The notes: generated by a model not told the origin, from the letters alone. Positions 16,479 through 26,418 are shown, counted from the first letter of the stretch. The stretch: 64,000 nt of DNA from Sulfurospirillum halorespirans DSM 13726 (GCF_001723605.1 NZ_CP017111.1:1550001-1614000), one strand, 5' to 3'. Program-made: numbers and translations.

Positions 16479-17993
16479 ATGAAAGAAATTCTCTTAACCA
16501 CGTTTAATGCGCGCTATGCACACACCTCCATCGCGCAACGCTATTTGTTTGCAAATCTTGAAGAGCTTCAAGAAAGAGCGAAAATACTAGAGTTTGTCAT
16601 CAACTCTCAAGTCGTCGATGCCGCAGAAGAAATTTTGAGTTACCAGCCCAAAATCGTAGGTATTGGTGCGTATATTTGGAATGCTTTGGAGGTGCAAGAG
16701 CTTATAAGTATTCTTAAAAAAGTTGCGCCTCAGATTTTGATTATCCTTGGAGGTCCTGAGGCGAGCCATTTTCCCCATCGTGTCGATTTTAGCAAAGCAG
16801 ACTACATCATCCAAGGGGAGGGCGATATTGCTTTTTATCAGCTCTGTAAAACACTTTTAGAAGGAGATCTACCGCTTGAACGTGTTATTAAAGCGCCTAT
16901 GGTTAATTTAAGCGCCATCAAACTTCCGTACGATTACTACACAGACCACGACATCAAAAACCGTTACTGCTATGTGGAAGCGAGTCGTGGATGTCCGTTT
17001 ACCTGCGAGTTTTGCCTCTCTTCAGCGGATAAAAAAGTACGTGACCTCGACATTACACGCTTTCTTGCAGAACTTGAAAAACTCTGGCAACGAGGAGTGC
17101 GCAATTTTAAGTTTATCGACCGAACGTTTAACTTGAGTATTGAAAATGCAACAAAACTTTTGGACTTTTTTCTCTTCAAACCAGAAGAGTATTTTGTCCA
17201 TTTTGAGGTGATACCCGACCATTTTCCCTCAGTCCTTCGTGAAAAAATAGCACAATTTCCTCCAGCAGCGCTCCAACTGGAAGTGGGCATTCAAACGCTT
17301 GATCCTGAAATATCTAAAAATATTCACAGGCGGCTTAACATCCCAAAGATTGAAGAGAATCTTGCCTTCTTGCAAAATGAGACGCATGCCCATTTACATG
17401 TAGACTTGATTATCGGTCTGCCAGGGGAGAGTTTGGAGGGTTTTGGGCGCAATTTAGATAAGCTCTATTCGCTGACACAGTGTGAGATTCAAATCGGCAT
17501 CCTCAAAAAGCTCTCGGGAACAACGATTTCAAGGCATGATGAGATTTACGGTATGGAATACTCCGATAAACCACCCTATGACATCTTGCAAAATGATCTG
17601 ATTCCTTTTGAGCAGATGCAAAAGATGAAGCGCTTTGCACGCTTTTGGGATATGATCTACAACAGTGGCAATTTCAAAAAAAGTGCCACCTATTTGTGGC
17701 GCGAAGGCAAGGTGTATGAAGGCTTTTATGCCTTTAGCGAATGGCTTTATGCGCAAACAAAATCAACATGGCAAATTTCGCTAGATCGTTTAGCCGAGTT
17801 GATCTTTCGGTATCTTTGTGAGGTGATGAAACACGATGAAGCAAGCATAAAAGCTATTTTGATCGAAGATATTATGACGGTTCGTGGACGTAAAATGCCC
17901 TCTTTTTTGCGTGAAAATTACGTACCCAATGAGGCGCAAAAAGAGGGATCTTTAAAGCTCAATAAACGACAGTTAAAACATGCCACAGTATAA
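16479..17993 (+). CDS. B12-binding-domain radical SAM protein (DUF4080 type)
   Basis: The first 140 residues form a cobalamin-binding-like Rossmann domain (VVGIGAYIWNALEVQELI, ILGGPEASHFP). The radical SAM core follows, with the cluster motif C-x-x-x-C-x-x-C in EASRGCPFTCEFCLSS (about residue 170), and a helical C-terminal DUF4080-type extension ends the 504 residues. Members cleave S-adenosylmethionine to make a radical; the substrate of this subfamily is not known to me. The B12 domain lacks an obvious D-x-H-x-x-G motif, so cobalamin binding is uncertain. A DUF445 gene follows 26 bp downstream and may share the transcript. Confidence 0.85.
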   Translation: MKEILLTTFNARYAHTSIAQRYLFANLEELQERAKILEFVINSQVVDAAEEILSYQPKIVGIGAYIWNALEVQELISILKKVAPQILIILGGPEASHFPHRVDFSKADYIIQGEGDIAFYQLCKTLLEGDLPLERVIKAPMVNLSAIKLPYDYYTDHDIKNRYCYVEASRGCPFTCEFCLSSADKKVRDLDITRFLAELEKLWQRGVRNFKFIDRTFNLSIENATKLLDFFLFKPEEYFVHFEVIPDHFPSVLREKIAQFPPAALQLEVGIQTLDPEISKNIHRRLNIPKIEENLAFLQNETHAHLHVDLIIGLPGESLEGFGRNLDKLYSLTQCEIQIGILKKLSGTTISRHDEIYGMEYSDKPPYDILQNDLIPFEQMQKMKRFARFWDMIYNSGNFKKSATYLWREGKVYEGFYAFSEWLYAQTKSTWQISLDRLAELIFRYLCEVMKHDEASIKAILIEDIMTVRGRKMPSFLRENYVPNEAQKEGSLKLNKRQLKHATV

Positions 17994-18019
17994 TGGCGAT
18001 TTTTTAAGGAGAAGATAAA

Positions 18020-18730
18020 ATGAAAATTGATAAAAGTTGGTGGACGGATATTATAAGTGTGAGCTTGATTGGTGTTTCATTTGTGGTGCCAGAGCCGTAT
18101 GCGCATTGGAGTTTGTTGACAGGACTTTTTGCCTTCTCAGGTGCGATTACCAATCAAATTGCCATTCACATGTTGTTTGAAAAAGTACCTTTTTTGTATG
18201 GAAGTGGTGTGATTCAGCTGCAATTTGAGGCGTTTAAAACTTCGATTAAACATTTGATGATGGATCAGTTTTTTACCAAAGAGCAGTTGGATGCTTTTTT
18301 TGAAAAAGAGAAGAAAACGCTTGATTTAGCGCCTGTGATTGCAGATATTGACTTTTCACCTGCCTTTGATGCACTAACGAAAACCGTGATGGAGTCATCG
18401 TTTGGCGGCATGCTCGGTATGTTTGGCGGGGAACGCGCATTAGAGGGGCTTCGCGCACCTTTTAGCGAAAAACTCAAAGATGCCATCATCGAAATCAGTG
18501 AAAGTGATGTATTTCAACAAAAAATAGCACAAAGTATCCAAAATTCATCACTTAGTGATGATATGCTTATCACCATAGAGCAGATGATCGATGCAAGGCT
18601 GAGCGAGCTGACACCACAGATGGTCAAAGAGATCGTGCAGAATTTCATCAAAGATCATTTAGGCTGGCTCGTTGTTTGGGGTGGATTTTTCGGAGCATTG
18701 ATTGGGCTTCTTTCAACATTGGTTCTATAA
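18020..18730 (+). CDS. DUF445 family membrane protein
   Basis: The protein has two helices at the N-terminus (WWTDIISVSLIGVSFVV and HWSLLTGLFAFSGAITNQIAIHMLF), a soluble helical middle, and one hydrophobic helix at the C-terminus (LGWLVVWGGFFGALIGLLSTLVL). N-Q-I-A-I-H-M-L-F is the signature of the DUF445/YheB family, which has no settled function. An AAGGAG site precedes the ATG. It lies between the radical SAM gene and trmA on the same strand. Confidence 0.8.
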   Translation: MKIDKSWWTDIISVSLIGVSFVVPEPYAHWSLLTGLFAFSGAITNQIAIHMLFEKVPFLYGSGVIQLQFEAFKTSIKHLMMDQFFTKEQLDAFFEKEKKTLDLAPVIADIDFSPAFDALTKTVMESSFGGMLGMFGGERALEGLRAPFSEKLKDAIIEISESDVFQQKIAQSIQNSSLSDDMLITIEQMIDARLSELTPQMVKEIVQNFIKDHLGWLVVWGGFFGALIGLLSTLVL

Positions 18731-18761
18731 TACATAAAATAATACATAATAAAGAGGTTTC

Positions 18762-19865
18762 ATGGAGTGTTCGTATTTTGGGAAATGTGGTAGTTGTACG
18801 CTGTATACGTTGGACTATGAGGCGCAAGTTGAGCATAAAAAAGCACAGATGCAGACGTTGTTTTTCCCTTTACATGTAAACGCATTTGAGTACTTCCAAA
18901 CCCCCTCAGAACACTACCGCGGACGCTCTGAATTTCGCATTTGGAAAGAGGACGATACGATCAGCTACGCCATGGGTTCTATCGATAAAAAAGGGGCTGT
19001 GTGTATTGAAACATGCCCTAAAGTTGAGTTAAAAATCTATACATTGATGCCTGAGCTTCTCAAACAAATAGAGACTTCCACCATGCTTCGTGAAAAGCTT
19101 TTTGCGATTGAATTTTTAGCTTCTTCAGAACATCTTTTGGTCACGCTCATCTACCATAAGCCTTTACATCTAGAGTGGGATGAAGAAGCTAAAGTGTTGG
19201 AAAAAATGTTTGGTATTTTGGTCATTGGGCGAAGTCGTGGCATGAAACGTATCCTTTCACAAGACTTTGTCGAAGATCGTTTCGAGATTGCAGGAAGAAT
19301 GTATCGCTACCATATCATTGAAGGAGGCTTTTCACAACCCAATCGTTTGATGAATCAAAAAATGATCAGCTGGGTTTTAAGCCATCTTGAAAACTGTGAG
19401 GATTTATTGGAACTCTACTGCGGTTATGGTAACTTCACGATTCCCATGGCGCAGAAATTTCAAAAGGTTTTAGCGACTGAGATTTCTAAAACGTCCATCA
19501 AATCAGCACTTCAAAACTGTGAACTTAATGATGTCCATAACATCGCTTTTTTGCGTATGAGCGCTGAAGAGCTCACCTCGGCTTTGAAAAAAGAGCGTGA
19601 ATACAACCGCTTGGCGGGCATTAATTTAGAAGACTACACCTTTAGCCATGTCTTTGTCGATCCACCTCGTTCGGGGATGGATGAGGCGAGCTTAGCATTT
19701 ATCTCTCAGTTTGAAAACATCATCTATATTTCGTGCAATCCCGAGACACTAAAGCGTGATTTGGAAGTGTTAACGTCTCAGTACGCCATCCTCCATTTTG
19801 CCTTGTTCGATCAATTTCCGAACACCGAGCATTTGGAGTCTGGCGTTATTTTAAAACGCCTTTAG
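18762..19865 (+). CDS. trmA: tRNA (uracil-54-C5)-methyltransferase TrmA
   Basis: TrmA makes ribothymidine at position 54 of tRNAs from S-adenosylmethionine. The 367 residues match short TrmA: a short N-terminus (MECSYFGKCGSCTLY), SAM-binding motif ELYCGYGNFTIPMA (about 220), the VDPPRSGMDE loop, and the nucleophile motif ISCNPETLKRDL with the catalytic Cys. An AAAGAGG site precedes the start. The stop codon lies inside a hairpin built on a TTACATGTAA palindrome (19861-19889). Confidence 0.93.
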   Translation: MECSYFGKCGSCTLYTLDYEAQVEHKKAQMQTLFFPLHVNAFEYFQTPSEHYRGRSEFRIWKEDDTISYAMGSIDKKGAVCIETCPKVELKIYTLMPELLKQIETSTMLREKLFAIEFLASSEHLLVTLIYHKPLHLEWDEEAKVLEKMFGILVIGRSRGMKRILSQDFVEDRFEIAGRMYRYHIIEGGFSQPNRLMNQKMISWVLSHLENCEDLLELYCGYGNFTIPMAQKFQKVLATEISKTSIKSALQNCELNDVHNIAFLRMSAEELTSALKKEREYNRLAGINLEDYTFSHVFVDPPRSGMDEASLAFISQFENIIYISCNPETLKRDLEVLTSQYAILHFALFDQFPNTEHLESGVILKRL

Positions 19866-19889
19866 CCCTTTTACATGTAAAGGGCTAAA
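19861..19889 (+). terminator. Palindrome-based hairpin at the trmA 3' end
   Basis: TTTAGCCCTT and AGGGCTAAA flank TTACATGTAA (19871-19880), so arms and palindrome together fold into one long stem. It includes the trmA stop codon and separates trmA from the convergent chemotaxis gene. It has no T tract in the trmA direction, so its strength as a terminator is uncertain. Confidence 0.5.
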
Positions 19890-21066
19890 TCTTAAAGAGC
19901 GCTAGTTTTGAAGCAAGGGTTTTGGAGAGATTGAGAAGCTCATCCGAAGAGGTATTGAGGTTCTTTACATCGCTACTGTTTTGCAGAGATGATTCATAAA
20001 TCTGACCAATATTGTTAATAATCGTTGTTGTATTTTGAGAAAGACGCTTAGAAACCTCTGACGCGATCTGCGAAGCATCGGATGCCTCTTTGATAATAGA
20101 CTCAGTCGTGCTAATCTTAAGCTCAACCTCTTCAGAATTGTTCGCCATTTGCTCAATAAATTTATAATTTTCACTCATCTGCCCACTCGCATCCATAATG
20201 TTTTGAACAATGACATTAATAGTCGCATTAATCTCCGTAAGACTGCGTTGGGTGCGCTCCGCCAAGTTTCGCACTTCATCCGCCACAACGGCAAACCCAC
20301 GACCGTGTTCCCCCGCACGCGCCGCTTCAATAGCTGCATTGAGTGCCAAAAGATTGGTCTGATCGGCAATATCAGAGATGACAGTAAGTACATTTTTAAC
20401 TTGATTGGCATCTTGGCTTAATTGTTGCAAGCGCTCAGATGTATGTGATTCAACCTCGGAAGCTTGTTGAATATTGGCAACCAAATGTTTGATCTCTTGG
20501 GCTGTAGTGTTGAGTGTTTTAGACGCATTTAAGATATTTTCACTCGTTTGTGTTGCATTGAGCGTATTTTGCTCTAGCGTTGTTTTCATTGCATCGCCCA
20601 AATCTTTGGTCTGTTTGACAAAATCACGCTCTGCAACCATACGTTTATCGACTTCATGGGATATACTTGAAAATTGATGTGCCATCGAAGCACTCTCGGT
20701 AGATGTTTTTGTTGAAGCCACAACGGTTTGATGAATCTTTTCGATAAATTGATTGATGTTTTCAGATAAAGCTGCGATTTCATCTTTAGAATTGATTTGA
20801 ATGCGCTTGGTAAGATCACCACTTCCTTTAGCAAGATCGAGCGTAATGGTTGAGAGCGCATCAATTGAATTGGTCATACTGATGACCATAACACGCGTGA
20901 AAATAAAGAAAAAGACCATCCCACAGACAGATCCTACAATTAAAATCAATCGATCATTCCCTGTGATCAAAAATGATACTAAGATAATATTTGCCATAAA
21001 ACCACATAAGGTTCCGATTGCTAAAAACCAACCTTTTGTTTTAATCTTAATTTGATTAAGAAACAT
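19885..21066 (-). CDS. Methyl-accepting chemotaxis protein without periplasmic sensor domain
   Basis: A 393-residue receptor. Two hydrophobic helices (about 14-37 and 41-64) are separated by only a few residues (TGNDR), so no periplasmic ligand domain exists. A HAMP-like linker ([14 protein letters not shown]) follows, then the long cytoplasmic coiled-coil with the highly conserved tip [39 protein letters not shown]. It signals to CheA/CheW. Without an external domain it may sense membrane state, energy level or a partner protein. It is alone on the minus strand. Confidence 0.92.
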   Translation of the reverse strand: MFLNQIKIKTKGWFLAIGTLCGFMANIILVSFLITGNDRLILIVGSVCGMVFFFIFTRVMVISMTNSIDALSTITLDLAKGSGDLTKRIQINSKDEIAALSENINQFIEKIHQTVVASTKTSTESASMAHQFSSISHEVDKRMVAERDFVKQTKDLGDAMKTTLEQNTLNATQTSENILNASKTLNTTAQEIKHLVANIQQASEVESHTSERLQQLSQDANQVKNVLTVISDIADQTNLLALNAAIEAARAGEHGRGFAVVADEVRNLAERTQRSLTEINATINVIVQNIMDASGQMSENYKFIEQMANNSEEVELKISTTESIIKEASDASQIASEVSKRLSQNTTTIINNIGQIYESSLQNSSDVKNLNTSSDELLNLSKTLASKLALFKI

Positions 21067-21152
21067 TACTCCTCCTTGAATGTAAACCCGTTGATTATAA
21101 CAAATTCATATGATAAAAGGAATGGATAATCGAGGCAAAAGATTGGGTGTGC

Positions 21153-21158
21153 TATACT
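21153..21158 (+). promoter_or_regulatory. -10 element upstream of the CoA-binding gene
   Basis: TATACT lies 31 bp before the ATG at 21190, in the divergent region after the chemotaxis gene. AAAGGAG is the ribosome binding site. Confidence 0.45.
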
Positions 21159-21189
21159 CACCACTTAAAAATTTTTTAAAGGAGCAATA

Positions 21190-21624
21190 ATGGAATGCGA
21201 CATTTCAAATATTAGCATGCCTGGTGATGCAGGCATAAAAGACATTTTTTCGATGTGTAAGAGTATTGCCATTATTGGTTTATCTCCTGATCCAACCAAA
21301 GATAGCCATAAAGTGGCACGCTACTTGCAAGAATGTGGGTTTAAAATCTATCCGATTTATCCTAAAGAGGAGATGATTTTAGGTGAAACCGTTTACCGAA
21401 CTCTTTTAGAGATTCCTGATAAAGTGGATATGGTAAATATGTTTCGAAAGCCTGAAATCGCCGATAGTTTGATCGAAGAGGTTTTAAAAAAAGGTGATGT
21501 GAAAGTCTTTTGGTTGCAATTGGGCATCGTCAATAATCAAGCGTGTGCCAAAGCACATGAAAACGGCCTCATTGCCGTACAAAATCGATGCACCAAAGTA
21601 GAATATGAAAGGTTAATGAAATAA
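21190..21624 (+). CDS. CoA-binding domain protein (YccU type)
   Basis: The 144 residues form one CoA-binding Rossmann domain: SIAIIGLSPDPTKDSHKVARYLQECGFKIYPI is the nucleotide-binding start, and VFWLQLGI and NRCTKVEYERL are family marks near the end. It resembles the CoA-binding half of succinyl-CoA synthetase alpha but has no catalytic domain. Its function is unknown. It ends one base before ilvA starts, so the two are almost certainly co-transcribed. Confidence 0.85.
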   Translation: MECDISNISMPGDAGIKDIFSMCKSIAIIGLSPDPTKDSHKVARYLQECGFKIYPIYPKEEMILGETVYRTLLEIPDKVDMVNMFRKPEIADSLIEEVLKKGDVKVFWLQLGIVNNQACAKAHENGLIAVQNRCTKVEYERLMK

Positions 21625-21625
21625 A

Positions 21626-22837
21626 ATGATAGCTCTTAGTGAAATAGTCAAAGCAAAACGACAACTGGCCAATGTGGTCACAAAAACACCGTGCGCACTT
21701 GCTCCTCATTTGAGTGAAGAAGTAGGCGCACAGGTTTATCTCAAAAAAGAGAACCTCCAAATTACAGGAGCATATAAACTCAGAGGTGCTTACAATAAAA
21801 TCGCCTCTCTCACCAAAGAAGAGCGTGCTCAAGGCGTGATTGCAGCGAGTGCGGGAAATCATGCCCAAGGTGTTGCTTACTCAGCGCGCAGTTTTGGCAT
21901 TTCTGCCACCATTGTTATGCCTGAAGCGACTCCACTTTTAAAAGTAACGGGTACAAAAGCCTTAGGGGCTGAAGTGATTTTGAGTGGCGATAATTACGAT
22001 GAAGCGTATGCGTATGCGCTCACCTACGCCAAAGAGCACGGTCTTACCTTTATTCACCCGTTTGAAGATGACATCGTCATTGCAGGGCAAGGGACGGTTG
22101 CATTAGAGATGATCGATGAGATCAATGATCTTGACATTATCGTTGTTCCTATCGGTGGAGGAGGGCTCATCAGTGGTATGGCTTCTGCCATCAAGCAGAT
22201 CGATCCAAAAATCAGAGTCATCGGTGTCAATGCTTCGGGGGCACCCGCGATGTGTGAATCTTTTTATGCCAAAAAAGCGATCAACTCTAAAAGTGTACGC
22301 ACCATTGCTGATGGTATCGCCGTACGCGATGTGAGTGTGTCAAATTTGGAGCATATCTTGGAGTGTGTCGATGAAGTGGTTACGGTGGACGATGAAGAGA
22401 TCGCTGCGGCTATTCTGTTTTTGCTTGAACGTCAAAAACTGGTCGTTGAAGGTGGCGGTGCAGCGAGTGTTGCAGCCATTATGCACCAAAAATTTAACTT
22501 TACTAAAAATATGAAAATAGGTGCAGTACTAAGTGGTGGAAACATTGATGTTCAGATGCTCTCGGTGATTATCGAAAAAGGTTTGATCAAATCGCATCGT
22601 AAGATGAAGTTGGTGATTACACTTATCGATAAACCGGGCTCACTGATGCGTCTGACAGACCTGTTTAAAAATGCCAATGCCAATATTATTCAGATTGATT
22701 ACGACCGATTTTCAACCAATCTTTCGTACGGTGATGCGCAAATTACGATTATGCTAGAAACCAAAGGGATTGAACATCAAAAGATGATCGGTTCACTTTT
22801 AGAAGCCGCAGGGTATGCTTTTAAAGAAGAGGTCTAA
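21626..22837 (+). CDS. ilvA: Threonine ammonia-lyase (IlvA)
   Basis: It deaminates threonine to 2-oxobutanoate, the first step to isoleucine. The PLP lysine is in ITGAYKLRGAYNKI (about residue 52), the phosphate-binding glycines in VPIGGGGLISGMA and GAVLSGGNIDV, and the C-terminal 75 residues form one ACT domain (KLVITLIDKPGSLMRLTDLF). The single short ACT domain is the shorter (403-residue) type. ilvB and ilvH lie about 28 kb away on the same strand and would use the product. It follows the CoA-binding gene with a one-base gap. Confidence 0.92.
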   Translation: MIALSEIVKAKRQLANVVTKTPCALAPHLSEEVGAQVYLKKENLQITGAYKLRGAYNKIASLTKEERAQGVIAASAGNHAQGVAYSARSFGISATIVMPEATPLLKVTGTKALGAEVILSGDNYDEAYAYALTYAKEHGLTFIHPFEDDIVIAGQGTVALEMIDEINDLDIIVVPIGGGGLISGMASAIKQIDPKIRVIGVNASGAPAMCESFYAKKAINSKSVRTIADGIAVRDVSVSNLEHILECVDEVVTVDDEEIAAAILFLLERQKLVVEGGGAASVAAIMHQKFNFTKNMKIGAVLSGGNIDVQMLSVIIEKGLIKSHRKMKLVITLIDKPGSLMRLTDLFKNANANIIQIDYDRFSTNLSYGDAQITIMLETKGIEHQKMIGSLLEAAGYAFKEEV

Positions 22838-22870
22838 ACGAAGTCAGTGAGGGGTAACCCCTCACGTTTA
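22834..22870. terminator. Hairpin between convergent ilvA and the 150-residue gene
   Basis: A perfect 19-base palindrome, GTGAGGGGTAACCCCTCAC, lies at 22847-22865, with outer arms CTAAAC and GTTTAG. It overlaps the ilvA stop region and the end of the convergent gene, and could stop transcription from both sides, although there is no long T tract. Confidence 0.55.
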
Positions 22871-23320
22871 GTCGAGTTGTTGGTAGGCTTCTAAAAGTGT
22901 TTCACGAAGAGCGTCTGAGAGTGTCTCTCCATTTTCACAATACTCTTTTAAGAAACCATCCAAATGACTCAGAAGCTCAAAGAGATCGGCTTCGATCTCT
23001 TTAGCACTCTTCTTTTTTGCCATCATCGTCTCAAAAAAGACCAATTTACGAATAAAATCAGAAAGAATCTCTAAAGCCTCATCTTCATTTTTGCCTTCTA
23101 TTAGTTTAAAAGGACGCTCATCGGGTGTTTTAGAACTATCAAGACTGAGCTTTATGTTGCGCACATGATCTTGGATGATGGCTGAAAACTGCGCATAACG
23201 CTCAAACGAACCTTCACCAGAAAAGGCATCCAGTTTGTTGGTTAGTTTTCCTATCTGTTTTATCAATACAAACGCCACCATCGCTACAATCATCACAACT
23301 GGAATCAATTGTTCCATCAT
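22868..23320 (-). CDS. Membrane-anchored hypothetical protein (150 aa)
   Basis: It has one N-terminal helix (about residues 4-22, LIPVVMIVAMVAFVLIKQI) and an acidic, helical cytoplasmic part with no recognised domain. Two ATGs stand together at the start; AAGGAT, formed by the end of a TTACATGTAA palindrome at 23330-23339, is the ribosome binding site. It lies directly downstream of the amino-acid ABC operon's last gene but on the same strand with a 26-bp gap, so it may be the operon's tail gene. Confidence 0.6.
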   Translation of the reverse strand: MMEQLIPVVMIVAMVAFVLIKQIGKLTNKLDAFSGEGSFERYAQFSAIIQDHVRNIKLSLDSSKTPDERPFKLIEGKNEDEALEILSDFIRKLVFFETMMAKKKSAKEIEADLFELLSHLDGFLKEYCENGETLSDALRETLLEAYQQLD

Positions 23321-23346
23321 CTCTTATCCTTACATGTAAACCAAAA

Positions 23347-24093
23347 TTAGTGCGATAAGATTTGCTCCAAAAAGAGTTTTAGACGGTCTGACTCAGGGTT
23401 TTGGAAAAACTCCTCAGGTGTATTTTCCTCGACGATTTGACCTGCATCCATAAAGATAATCCTATCGGCTACCTTTTTTGCAAAACCCATTTCGTGCGTT
23501 ACACAGACCATCGTTTTATCTTCGCGCGCTAATTCTATCATAACATCCAAAACTTCGGCTACCATTTCGGGGTCAAGTGCGGAAGTTGGTTCATCAAAGA
23601 GCATAATTTTAGGGTTTTTACACAAACTTCGAGCAATCGCAACACGTTGTTGTTGTCCACCTGAGAGCTGGTTAGGGTATTTGTGTGCTTGATTGGCAAT
23701 ACCTACACGCTCCAAATACTTCATCGCAGTCGCTTCTGCCTCTTTGCGTGGCGTCTTTTTAACCCAAATAGGCGCAAGCGTGAGGTTATCGAGGATGGTT
23801 AAATGCGGGAAAAGGTTGAAGTGTTGAAACACCATGGCAACCTCTTCACGAATCGCTTTAATTTTCTTAACATCATTCACAAGCTCAATACCATCCACAA
23901 TGATATTACCTTCTTGAAACTGCTCAAGATAGTTGATACAACGAATGAGCGTTGATTTACCCGAACCTGAAGGTCCACAGACAACGATAATTTCACCTTT
24001 ATTGATGGTTAAGTTGATATCTTTTAAGACGTGAAAATCACCGTACCACTTGTTTAAGTTTTTAATTTCTATAATTTCTTTTCTATCTTTCAT
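23347..24093 (-). CDS. aapP: Polar amino-acid ABC transporter ATPase (AapP)
   Basis: The ATPase powers import through the two permeases encoded just upstream. Walker [10 protein letters not shown] (about residue 38), Q-loop [13 protein letters not shown], signature [15 protein letters not shown], Walker [15 protein letters not shown] and the switch His in CVTHEMGFA are all present. Length 248 is typical of GlnQ/AapP. It starts nine bases after the end of the AapM gene in the order J-Q-M-P. Confidence 0.94.
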   Translation of the reverse strand: MKDRKEIIEIKNLNKWYGDFHVLKDINLTINKGEIIVVCGPSGSGKSTLIRCINYLEQFQEGNIIVDGIELVNDVKKIKAIREEVAMVFQHFNLFPHLTILDNLTLAPIWVKKTPRKEAEATAMKYLERVGIANQAHKYPNQLSGGQQQRVAIARSLCKNPKIMLFDEPTSALDPEMVAEVLDVMIELAREDKTMVCVTHEMGFAKKVADRIIFMDAGQIVEENTPEEFFQNPESDRLKLFLEQILSH

Positions 24094-24102
24094 CTTCTAT
24101 TC

Positions 24103-25188
24103 CTATCTCAAATTAGTATTAAATCGTTTTTCAAGCTTTTGGCTAAAGGTTGACATTGAGTAACAAAAGAACCAAAAGATAAAAGTAACAAACACATAGC
24201 CTTCCGTCTCATAGCCCAGCCAGTATGAATCAGCAGCACTCAAACGGACCATCGCTAAGAGGTCAAAAAGACCAATAATAAGAACCAGTGTTGTATCTTG
24301 GAAGAGGGCAATCGCAACACTTAACAGGTTAGGAATAGCCACTTTTAACGCTTGTGGAAGAATAACCAAAAACATCTTCTGCCAATACGAAAGCCCAATG
24401 GCATCGGCTGCTTCAAATTGACCTTTGGGAATAGACTGAAGTCCACCACGAATATTTTCAGCAATATACGCTGCTTCAAACATCGCAATACCAATGAGCG
24501 CACGTAGCAATTTATCAAACGTCACTCCCTCAGGAAAGAAGAGTGGCAAAATGATCGATGACATAAAAAGAATCGTAATCAGTGGCACACCCCTGATAAA
24601 CTCGATGTACGTCACACTGATACTTTTAATAATCGGCAAATGCGAAGCACGACCCAGCGCTAAAAGAACACCCAGTGGAAATGCAGCAGCAATACCAACC
24701 GCGGCGACCATAATGGTGAGCATCAAACCGCCCCATTTATCGGTTGGAACCATTTCAATTCCAAAAAAGCCACCGTGCACCAATAAAAATCCAACAATAA
24801 AATAGATATGGGCTAAAACAACCTTGACCAAAGGACGTTTAAGATACTTAAACGCAGCAATCAGTACAAAGAAGAGTCCATAAACCGTGTTGATTCTCCA
24901 CCTAAGCTCTGAAGGGTAAAACCCGTACATAAACATATCGATTTTCATACGTATAAAGACCCAACACGCACCACCACTGGTACAATCTTCACGCGTTGTT
25001 CCTGCAAAGTCGGCATTGATGTAAGCCCATTTGACAAAAGGAGGAATAATCCAAGAAAGCACCATAAGGCCTAGAAGCGTTAACGCAACATTGAGCGGTG
25101 TCGAGAAGAGATTCTCCCTGATCCAGACGGTGAGACCCTTTGTATTTGAAGGAGCTTTTCGTTCATTAATTTTGTTATAAATTGCCAT
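24103..25188 (-). CDS. aapM: Polar amino-acid ABC transporter permease (AapM)
   Basis: A 361-residue inner-membrane permease with extra N-terminal helices and a His/Glu/Gln/Arg-type core. The EAA-like coupling loop is EAADAIGLSYWQKMFLVILPQALKVAIP near residue 275. The long form with a periplasmic insertion is typical of AapM. It pairs with AapQ and docks on AapP. The aapQ stop and this ATG are one base apart. Confidence 0.92.
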   Translation of the reverse strand: MAIYNKINERKAPSNTKGLTVWIRENLFSTPLNVALTLLGLMVLSWIIPPFVKWAYINADFAGTTREDCTSGGACWVFIRMKIDMFMYGFYPSELRWRINTVYGLFFVLIAAFKYLKRPLVKVVLAHIYFIVGFLLVHGGFFGIEMVPTDKWGGLMLTIMVAAVGIAAAFPLGVLLALGRASHLPIIKSISVTYIEFIRGVPLITILFMSSIILPLFFPEGVTFDKLLRALIGIAMFEAAYIAENIRGGLQSIPKGQFEAADAIGLSYWQKMFLVILPQALKVAIPNLLSVAIALFQDTTLVLIIGLFDLLAMVRLSAADSYWLGYETEGYVFVTFIFWFFCYSMSTFSQKLEKRFNTNLR

Positions 25189-25189
25189 A

Positions 25190-26344
25190 TTAACGCTCCT
25201 GAATCTTCATTTTATGATTGAACCAGTTGAGTATCGCTGATACAAGCAAACTGATAATAAGATAGACGAGCATTGTCATCGAAATAATTTCAATGGCTTG
25301 TCCTACTTGGTTGAGAGACGTACCTGCAAAAACAGTCACAATCTCAGGATAACCAACGGCTGTTGCCAATGAGGAGTTTTTAATAAGATTGAGATATTGA
25401 TTAATAATCGGAGGGATAGAAATACGAATAGCTTGTGGTAAAACAACCAATTTTAAAGATTGGTAAGGACTAAAGCCGAGTGAAATAGCCGCCTCTTTTT
25501 GTCCATGGCTGACTGCTTCAATGCCTGAACGTACGGCTTCAGCAATGAACGTAGCCGTGTAAATGGTGAGCGCAAATGTCAGTGCTAAAAACTCAGGTGA
25601 AAGTGTTTTTCCCCCTTTGAAGTTAAAGCCCATCAGCTCTGGATAACTAAAATTAAGGTGTGAACCACCGATAAAATACGCCAATACGGGAAAAAGAATC
25701 AACATGCCTATCGCAAAAGGGAAGACCATAAAATCTTTTCCTGTGGCTAATTTGCGTCTGTTCGCCCATGTATTAAGCACAATGGAAGCAATGAATGCGG
25801 CAATGACGCTTGCAAGCATTGTAAAAAACGTTGCATTGTATTCGGGTAATGGAAAGTAAAGTCCGCGATTGTTAATAAAGAAAATGTCGAAAAAATTAAA
25901 ACTCTGTTTGGGACTTGGCATAGCACGCAGTACAACGTTGTACCAAAAGAGTATTTGAAGTAAAAGAGGGATATTTCTAAAAAAATCAATATAGGCTTTC
26001 GCAAGTCTTGCAATGAGCCAGTTGTTTGAAAGTCGCAAAATACCGATCAGTAGACCTACAATAGTGGCACACAAGATGCCTACAAAAGCGATAATAAGGG
26101 TATTCAGAAGTCCCACAACAAAAACACGCCCATGGGTGTTTTCTTCCGTGTAGGCAATAGGCGATTGGTCGATGCCAAATCCTGCGGTTCCATCCAAAAA
26201 GCCAAAGCCTGTTTGAATGCCTCTTTGTTCTATATTGGACATGGTGTTGGTACCAATATACCACAAAAAAGCAACCAAGCCAATAACGGTTAATAGTTGG
26301 AAAAAAATTCCTCGAATCTTTTGATTTCTCAAAAGTGCTAACAT
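25190..26344 (-). CDS. aapQ: Polar amino-acid ABC transporter permease (AapQ)
   Basis: A 384-residue permease with about eight helices. The coupling loop is EAAISLGFSPYQSLKLVVLPQAIRISIPP, and AKAYIDFFRNIPLLLQILFWYN matches the conserved core of the family. It forms a heterodimer with AapM. It lies 74 bp downstream of the binding-protein gene on the same strand, a gap in which a hairpin-rich processing site is possible (the 26365-26393 region contains CAAAGGGCAG and CTGCCCTTT). Confidence 0.92.
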   Translation of the reverse strand: MLALLRNQKIRGIFFQLLTVIGLVAFLWYIGTNTMSNIEQRGIQTGFGFLDGTAGFGIDQSPIAYTEENTHGRVFVVGLLNTLIIAFVGILCATIVGLLIGILRLSNNWLIARLAKAYIDFFRNIPLLLQILFWYNVVLRAMPSPKQSFNFFDIFFINNRGLYFPLPEYNATFFTMLASVIAAFIASIVLNTWANRRKLATGKDFMVFPFAIGMLILFPVLAYFIGGSHLNFSYPELMGFNFKGGKTLSPEFLALTFALTIYTATFIAEAVRSGIEAVSHGQKEAAISLGFSPYQSLKLVVLPQAIRISIPPIINQYLNLIKNSSLATAVGYPEIVTVFAGTSLNQVGQAIEIISMTMLVYLIISLLVSAILNWFNHKMKIQER

Positions 26345-26364
26345 ACGTGTCCTTTAATAGTTAA

Positions 26365-26394
26365 AATCAAAGGGCAGCGAACTGCCCTTTTTGC
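26365..26394 (-). terminator. Hairpin between aapJ and aapQ
   Basis: AAAGGGCAG and CTGCCCTTT form a nine-bp stem with a six-base loop just after the aapJ stop. In binding-protein operons such hairpins often cut transcription in part so that more binding protein is made than permease; that role is inferred. Confidence 0.55.
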
Positions 26395-26418
26395 ATCTTT
26401 GAATAGAGTGACGAACGA

